DNA from: Mucilaginibacter sabulilitoris
Lineage (GTDB): Bacteria > Bacteroidota > Bacteroidia > Sphingobacteriales > Sphingobacteriaceae
NCBI RefSeq assembly: GCF_034262375.1
Contig: NZ_CP139558.1
Location: 4,092,001 to 4,156,000, forward strand
Direction of reading: 5' to 3'
Length of the DNA stretch: 64,000 nt
Made by a program: the position numbers and the translations under genes. Position 1 is the first letter of the stretch. Each line of letters opens with the position of its first letter. The notes under the pieces were generated by a model. The model saw nothing but the letters and a program-made list of their open reading frames with translations, did not search any database and was not told where the DNA came from. Of this stretch, positions 60,507 through 64,000 are shown piece by piece.

Positions 60507-61895
60507 TTGACACTCATAAAATCTATTTCGGGCATACGCGGTACTATTGGCGGTGCCGCAGGCGATGGTTTAACACCATTGGATATTGTGAAATTCACAT
60601 CAGCTTACGGAGCCTGGGCTGTGCAAAAATCGGGTATTAAAAAAATTGTTGTAGGCAGGGATGCGCGCATTTCGGGTACAATGGTAAATAACCTGGTTGT
60701 GGGCACGTTGCAGGGTTTGGGTATTGATGTTATTGATCTGGGATTGTCAACAACACCTACTGTTGAAGTGGCTGTTACCGGCGAAAAAGCTGCCGGTGGT
60801 ATCATACTTACCGCAAGCCACAACCCCAAACAATGGAATGCCCTTAAATTACTCAATACCGACGGCGAGTTTATAAGTGATGCCGATGGTAAGCAGGTAT
60901 TGGAAATGGCTGAGAACAGCGATTTTAATTATGCCGATGTGAACGACCTGGGCAAAGTTACGCTTGATGAGAGCTGGCTGCAAAAACATATTGACCTGAT
61001 ACTGGCATTGCCTCTGGTTGACGTTGCTGCTATCAAAAAGGCCAACTTTAATATTGTTATTGATGGCGTTAATTCTACCGGTGGTATTTTTGTACCGGCT
61101 TTATTGAAAGCCTTGGGTGTGGAAACCGTTCATGAGTTATATTGCGAGCCTGATGGTAATTTCCCGCACAACCCCGAGCCATTGCCCGAAAACCTTACCG
61201 CGCTGTCAAAAGAAGTGCTGGCAAAAAGGGCACATTTAGGAATAGCTGTTGACCCCGATGTTGACCGCCTTTGTTTTGTTTGCGAAGACGGAAACATGTT
61301 TGGCGAAGAATATACCCTGGTTGCCGTGGCCGATTATGTACTGAAAAACAAAAAAGGCAATACAGTATCAAACCTGTCGTCAACCCGTGCGCTGCGCGAT
61401 GTTACTGAAGATGCCGGCGGCGAATACCATGCTGCTGCGGTGGGAGAAGTGAATGTGGTGAATAAGATGAAGGAAGTTAACGCCGTTATTGGCGGCGAAG
61501 GCAATGGCGGAGTAATATATCCCGAACTGCATTATGGCCGTGACGCGCTGGTAGGCATCGCCTTATTTTTGACCCACCTGGCTAAATATGGCAAGTCGGT
61601 TTCAAATTTGCGTATGTCATACCCGGGTTATTTTATTTCAAAAAATAAAATAACACTCACGCCGGAAATGGACATAGACGCCCTTTTAAGCAAGGTTGAA
61701 GACAAATACCGCAAACAACCTTACAGTACTATTGACGGACTGAAAATAGAATTTGATAAAGAATGGGTACATTTGCGCAGGTCAAATACCGAACCCATTA
61801 TCAGGATATACTCCGAAGGTAACTCGGAAACGGTTGCAAACGGACTTGCTAATAAAATAATAGCTGATATTAAAGAGATTCTGCAGGTGAATTGA
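60507..61895 (+). CDS. glmM: Phosphoglucosamine mutase
   Basis: GlmM converts glucosamine-6-phosphate to glucosamine-1-phosphate for UDP-GlcNAc. The 462 residues begin MTLIKSISGIRGTIGG from a TTG codon. Motifs are the phosphoserine site ILTASHNPKQWNALK, the metal loop VDPDVDRLCF, the sugar loop GGEGNGGVIYP and the phosphate loop RRSNTEPIIRIYSEG. No ATG fits the conserved N-terminus, and the promoter position agrees with TTG. Phosphomannomutase activity is a possible alternative, which would pair with ManC. Confidence 0.88.
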   Translation: MTLIKSISGIRGTIGGAAGDGLTPLDIVKFTSAYGAWAVQKSGIKKIVVGRDARISGTMVNNLVVGTLQGLGIDVIDLGLSTTPTVEVAVTGEKAAGGIILTASHNPKQWNALKLLNTDGEFISDADGKQVLEMAENSDFNYADVNDLGKVTLDESWLQKHIDLILALPLVDVAAIKKANFNIVIDGVNSTGGIFVPALLKALGVETVHELYCEPDGNFPHNPEPLPENLTALSKEVLAKRAHLGIAVDPDVDRLCFVCEDGNMFGEEYTLVAVADYVLKNKKGNTVSNLSSTRALRDVTEDAGGEYHAAAVGEVNVVNKMKEVNAVIGGEGNGGVIYPELHYGRDALVGIALFLTHLAKYGKSVSNLRMSYPGYFISKNKITLTPEMDIDALLSKVEDKYRKQPYSTIDGLKIEFDKEWVHLRRSNTEPIIRIYSEGNSETVANGLANKIIADIKEILQVN

Positions 61896-61962
61896 TTTAG
61901 GTAGTTTATCAGCTTCCTGAAATTGATAGTTTGGATTTGCCTGCCTAATAATTGTTGAAAAG

Positions 61963-63099
61963 ATGCGTGTTTATTTTGATAATGCTGCTACAACGCCGCT
62001 TGATCCGGAGGTTTTAAAAGAAATGTATAAAGTTATGGAGAGCCATTACGGTAATCCATCATCCATTCACGCGCACGGTCGTGAGGCCAGAACGCTGATT
62101 GAAAGGGCCCGTAAAACCGTAGCTAACTTATTACATACTTCACCGGCCGAAATATTTTTTACCTCAAGCGGTACCGAAGCTGATAATACAGCCATCCGCT
62201 GCGGCATTGTTGATCATAACATTACACACGCCATCACCAGCCGTATTGAGCACCACGCGGTAATCCATACACTGGAAGCGATGGAAAAATCGGGTATTAT
62301 TAAACTGAGCTTTGTTGATGTTGATGAGAAAGGCAACATTGATTACAAACAGCTTGAAACCTTGCTGAAAGATAACGAGCGCAGTTTTGTATCAATCATG
62401 CATGCCAATAACGAAATCGGCACCCTGTCAGACATGCAGCGTATCGGTGATTTGTGCGAAGCGTACAATGCTATTTATCATTGTGATACCGTGCAAACCA
62501 TGGGGCACTACAAGCATGACCTGGGTCAGCTTAAAACGCATTTTTTGGTTTGTGCCGGGCATAAGCTTCATGGCCCGAAGGGTGTAGGTTTTCTGCATGT
62601 TAACCATCGAATAAAAATAAAACCGTTTATTTACGGCGGCGCGCAGGAACGCAATATGCGCGGCGGTACCGAAAATATTTACGGCATAGTTGGCCTTGCG
62701 AAGGCGCTTGAACTGGCTTACGCCGAAATGGAACAGCACCAGAACTACATCCAGGGCTTAAAATCATACATGATGGGTAAGTTAACCGATCAGATACCGG
62801 GTATTAGTTTTAACGGCGAAACCGACGCTGATAAAAGCTTATACACTGTATTGAACGTTGCTTTCCCGGAAATGGAAATGGGCGATATGTTATTGTTTAA
62901 CCTGGATATAGCCGGTATATCGGCTTCCGGCGGCAGCGCCTGCAGCTCGGGCACCGATATTGGTTCGCATGTGCTTACCGCCATCGGCGCGAGCAGTTCG
63001 AGACCATCGGTAAGGTTCTCCTTCTCTAAATACAATACCAAAGAAGAAATTGATTATACCGTTGCCAAAGTGCGCGAGCTTTGTCCGGTAAACGCCTGA
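61963..63099 (+). CDS. Cysteine desulfurase (NifS/IscS-like)
   Basis: The 378-residue PLP enzyme releases sulfur from cysteine for Fe-S clusters or tRNA thiolation. Motifs are VYFDNAATTPLDPEV, SGTEADNTAIRCG, ITSRIEHHAVIHT, MHANNEIGTLSDM, the PLP lysine in CAGHKLHGPKGVGFL and the catalytic Cys in GGSACSSGTDIGS. It is a single gene with a strong terminator and no isc or suf partners nearby, so its sulfur acceptor is unknown. Confidence 0.92.
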   Translation: MRVYFDNAATTPLDPEVLKEMYKVMESHYGNPSSIHAHGREARTLIERARKTVANLLHTSPAEIFFTSSGTEADNTAIRCGIVDHNITHAITSRIEHHAVIHTLEAMEKSGIIKLSFVDVDEKGNIDYKQLETLLKDNERSFVSIMHANNEIGTLSDMQRIGDLCEAYNAIYHCDTVQTMGHYKHDLGQLKTHFLVCAGHKLHGPKGVGFLHVNHRIKIKPFIYGGAQERNMRGGTENIYGIVGLAKALELAYAEMEQHQNYIQGLKSYMMGKLTDQIPGISFNGETDADKSLYTVLNVAFPEMEMGDMLLFNLDIAGISASGGSACSSGTDIGSHVLTAIGASSSRPSVRFSFSKYNTKEEIDYTVAKVRELCPVNA

Positions 63100-63118
63100 G
63101 ATATTAAATAAATTTATT

Positions 63119-63160
63119 AAAGCCCGCTATCCGGTAAAATAAGGATAGCGGGCTTTTTTA
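63119..63160 (+). terminator. Terminator of the cysteine desulfurase gene
   Basis: A perfect 14-bp stem (AAAGCCCGCTATCC and its complement) with a 10-base loop, followed by TTTA, 19 bases after the stop codon. Confidence 0.85.
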
Positions 63161-63263
63161 TTGTATTATTTCTGTAAATGGAAATTTATTTTCTTATTTA
63201 GATAAAATTGAAACAATATCGCAATAGTATAGGTTTATTAAATAACAGCTAAAATAAAAACCT

Positions 63264-63752
63264 ATGATTACGAATAATGAAGAAACCTGGGATGCCCAGG
63301 ATAATAATCGTAACGATTTCGAAAATGTCAACGGTTCTTTCGCAGGACAAAACGAAGATGCCTTTAATAATAATGAACTCGACGATGATGAGTTGAAAGA
63401 GGACGAAGATGATTATACTAATGATCTGAAACCAACGTTTAATCAGGAAGACCTGAATGATGAGGATGCCGAATATGAGCAGCCCGACGAACTGCCCGAT
63501 GAAGGCGACGATAACGAGATACCCGAAGAAGGTGAATCAAAAAAAGAAGGTACTGGTTATCAAAGACAATCGGAAGTAAACCAACCCGATAGGGGTGCCG
63601 ATACCTCTTATAGCGAGCAGAACGACGTGACGCCGCCCAATAAAAAAGAATTTCCATCAGAAGGTCCGGCCAAAACAGATTTTGAAAGTCGTCCGCAGGG
63701 ACGTACTACTAGCCGTATGCTGGGGCACGAGCCCGGCACAGAGGGAATATAA
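63264..63752 (+). CDS. Highly acidic, low-complexity protein of unknown function
   Basis: The 162 residues are dominated by Asp, Glu and Asn in the first 95 positions (DDDELKEDEDDYTNDLKP, PDELPDEGDDNEIPEEGESK). A more basic, Pro/Arg-containing tail (ESRPQGRTTSRMLGHEPGTEG) follows. It has no signal peptide or membrane segment and is probably intrinsically disordered. It lies 46 bases upstream of the next gene, perhaps in one transcript. No family was recognised. Confidence 0.6.
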   Translation: MITNNEETWDAQDNNRNDFENVNGSFAGQNEDAFNNNELDDDELKEDEDDYTNDLKPTFNQEDLNDEDAEYEQPDELPDEGDDNEIPEEGESKKEGTGYQRQSEVNQPDRGADTSYSEQNDVTPPNKKEFPSEGPAKTDFESRPQGRTTSRMLGHEPGTEGI

Positions 63753-63783
63753 ACCAATTTAACCTACACATTATAAACATAAA

Positions 63784-63790
63784 TAGGAGG
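63784..63790 (+). promoter_or_regulatory. Strong Shine-Dalgarno TAGGAGG
   Basis: TAGGAGG ends 8 bases before the ATG at 63799, one of the few consensus ribosome-binding sites in the window, and fixes the start of the last gene. Confidence 0.65.
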
Positions 63791-63798
63791 ATAAAACA

Positions 63799-64000
63799 AT
63801 GAACGACTATTTAAAACCCGATGACAATCGGAACAGTAACCAACAGAATTATAGTAAAATGCACACAGGTATCAGCCAAAATGAAAGATACATTGAAAAA
63901 TATGGACCTCATAGAGGACATTTCAGAGTATTGCATGAAGATGGCAGCCTGGCCGATCTTCCTGATTCGCACGCGGAAGGCGGTGGGGCATTAGCTGGTT
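63799..64000 (+). CDS. Unknown protein, N-terminal part (cut by window end)
   Basis: Sixty-seven codons are visible, starting MNDYLKPDDNRNSNQQNYS, continuing RYIEKYGPHRGHFRVLHEDG and ending in a Gly-rich AEGGGALAG where the window stops. It is hydrophilic with no signal peptide. Together with the acidic gene before it, it may form a small stress-related unit, but no family was recognised. Confidence 0.6.
   Translation, partial: MNDYLKPDDNRNSNQQNYSKMHTGISQNERYIEKYGPHRGHFRVLHEDGSLADLPDSHAEGGGALAG

Overview
The window looks like an ordinary chromosomal stretch of a Bacteroidota bacterium, most likely family Sphingobacteriaceae (Mucilaginibacter/Pedobacter-like). The basis is TAnnTTTG-type -7 promoter boxes, few Shine-Dalgarno sequences, many lipoproteins, an OmpA/TPR/PD40 envelope protein, a DUF2851 protein, a ManC without isomerase domain, and a transposon pair resembling ISAon1. 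The genus is inferred from gene content, not from a marker gene. No tRNA, rRNA operon, prophage or CRISPR array was seen. The RNA genes are RNase P RNA and two candidate structured RNAs.

Layout. 1-5500: tail of an unknown gene, chromate transporter, dnaB, rlmB, manC. The two convergent gene pairs here are each separated by a boxed intergenic repeat. 5.7-10.6 kb: recQ, then an OmpA-family protein coupled to a carbohydrate-binding lipoprotein. 10.6-15.4 kb: queE, a lipoprotein, a Rieske protein, folD, lepA. 15.4-22.3 kb: a secreted glycosidase-like lipoprotein, a sigma-54 response regulator, rnpB, a DUF3574 lipoprotein, a three-gene cytochrome c/SCO1/lipoprotein operon, DinB. 22.5-34.7 kb: GH1 beta-glucosidase, a lipoprotein-type sensor kinase, glutaryl-CoA dehydrogenase, folB-glcD, thioesterase, Hsp20, a lipoprotein, a GH5-like enzyme, and a radical-SAM plus DNA-metabolism gene pair.

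34.7-37.8 kb is the only clearly mobile part: a candidate structured RNA, then an ISL3-like two-ORF insertion sequence with a triplicated end and a near-perfect 8-bp target duplication. It lies right at the stop codon of a DUF1772 gene that follows a cytochrome c gene. 37.8-44.5 kb: azoreductase with divergent HxlR regulator, PhoH, MBL hydrolase, GNAT, a candidate small RNA, HAD phosphatase and several small proteins.

44.9-49.0 kb is the most distinctive operon: kaiC, two kaiB paralogues and a soluble PAS histidine kinase, tightly packed and without kaiA, which suggests an ATP-driven timing or stress-signalling module. 49-64 kb: enoyl-CoA hydratase, CbpM/CbpA co-chaperones, cupin, GNAT, CAT-like acetyltransferase, HAD, DUF1493, PspC, DUF2851 (with an apparent early stop codon), MFS permease, M20 deacetylase, ZIP transporter, PAP2 phosphatase, glmM, cysteine desulfurase and two hypothetical genes, the last cut by the window edge.
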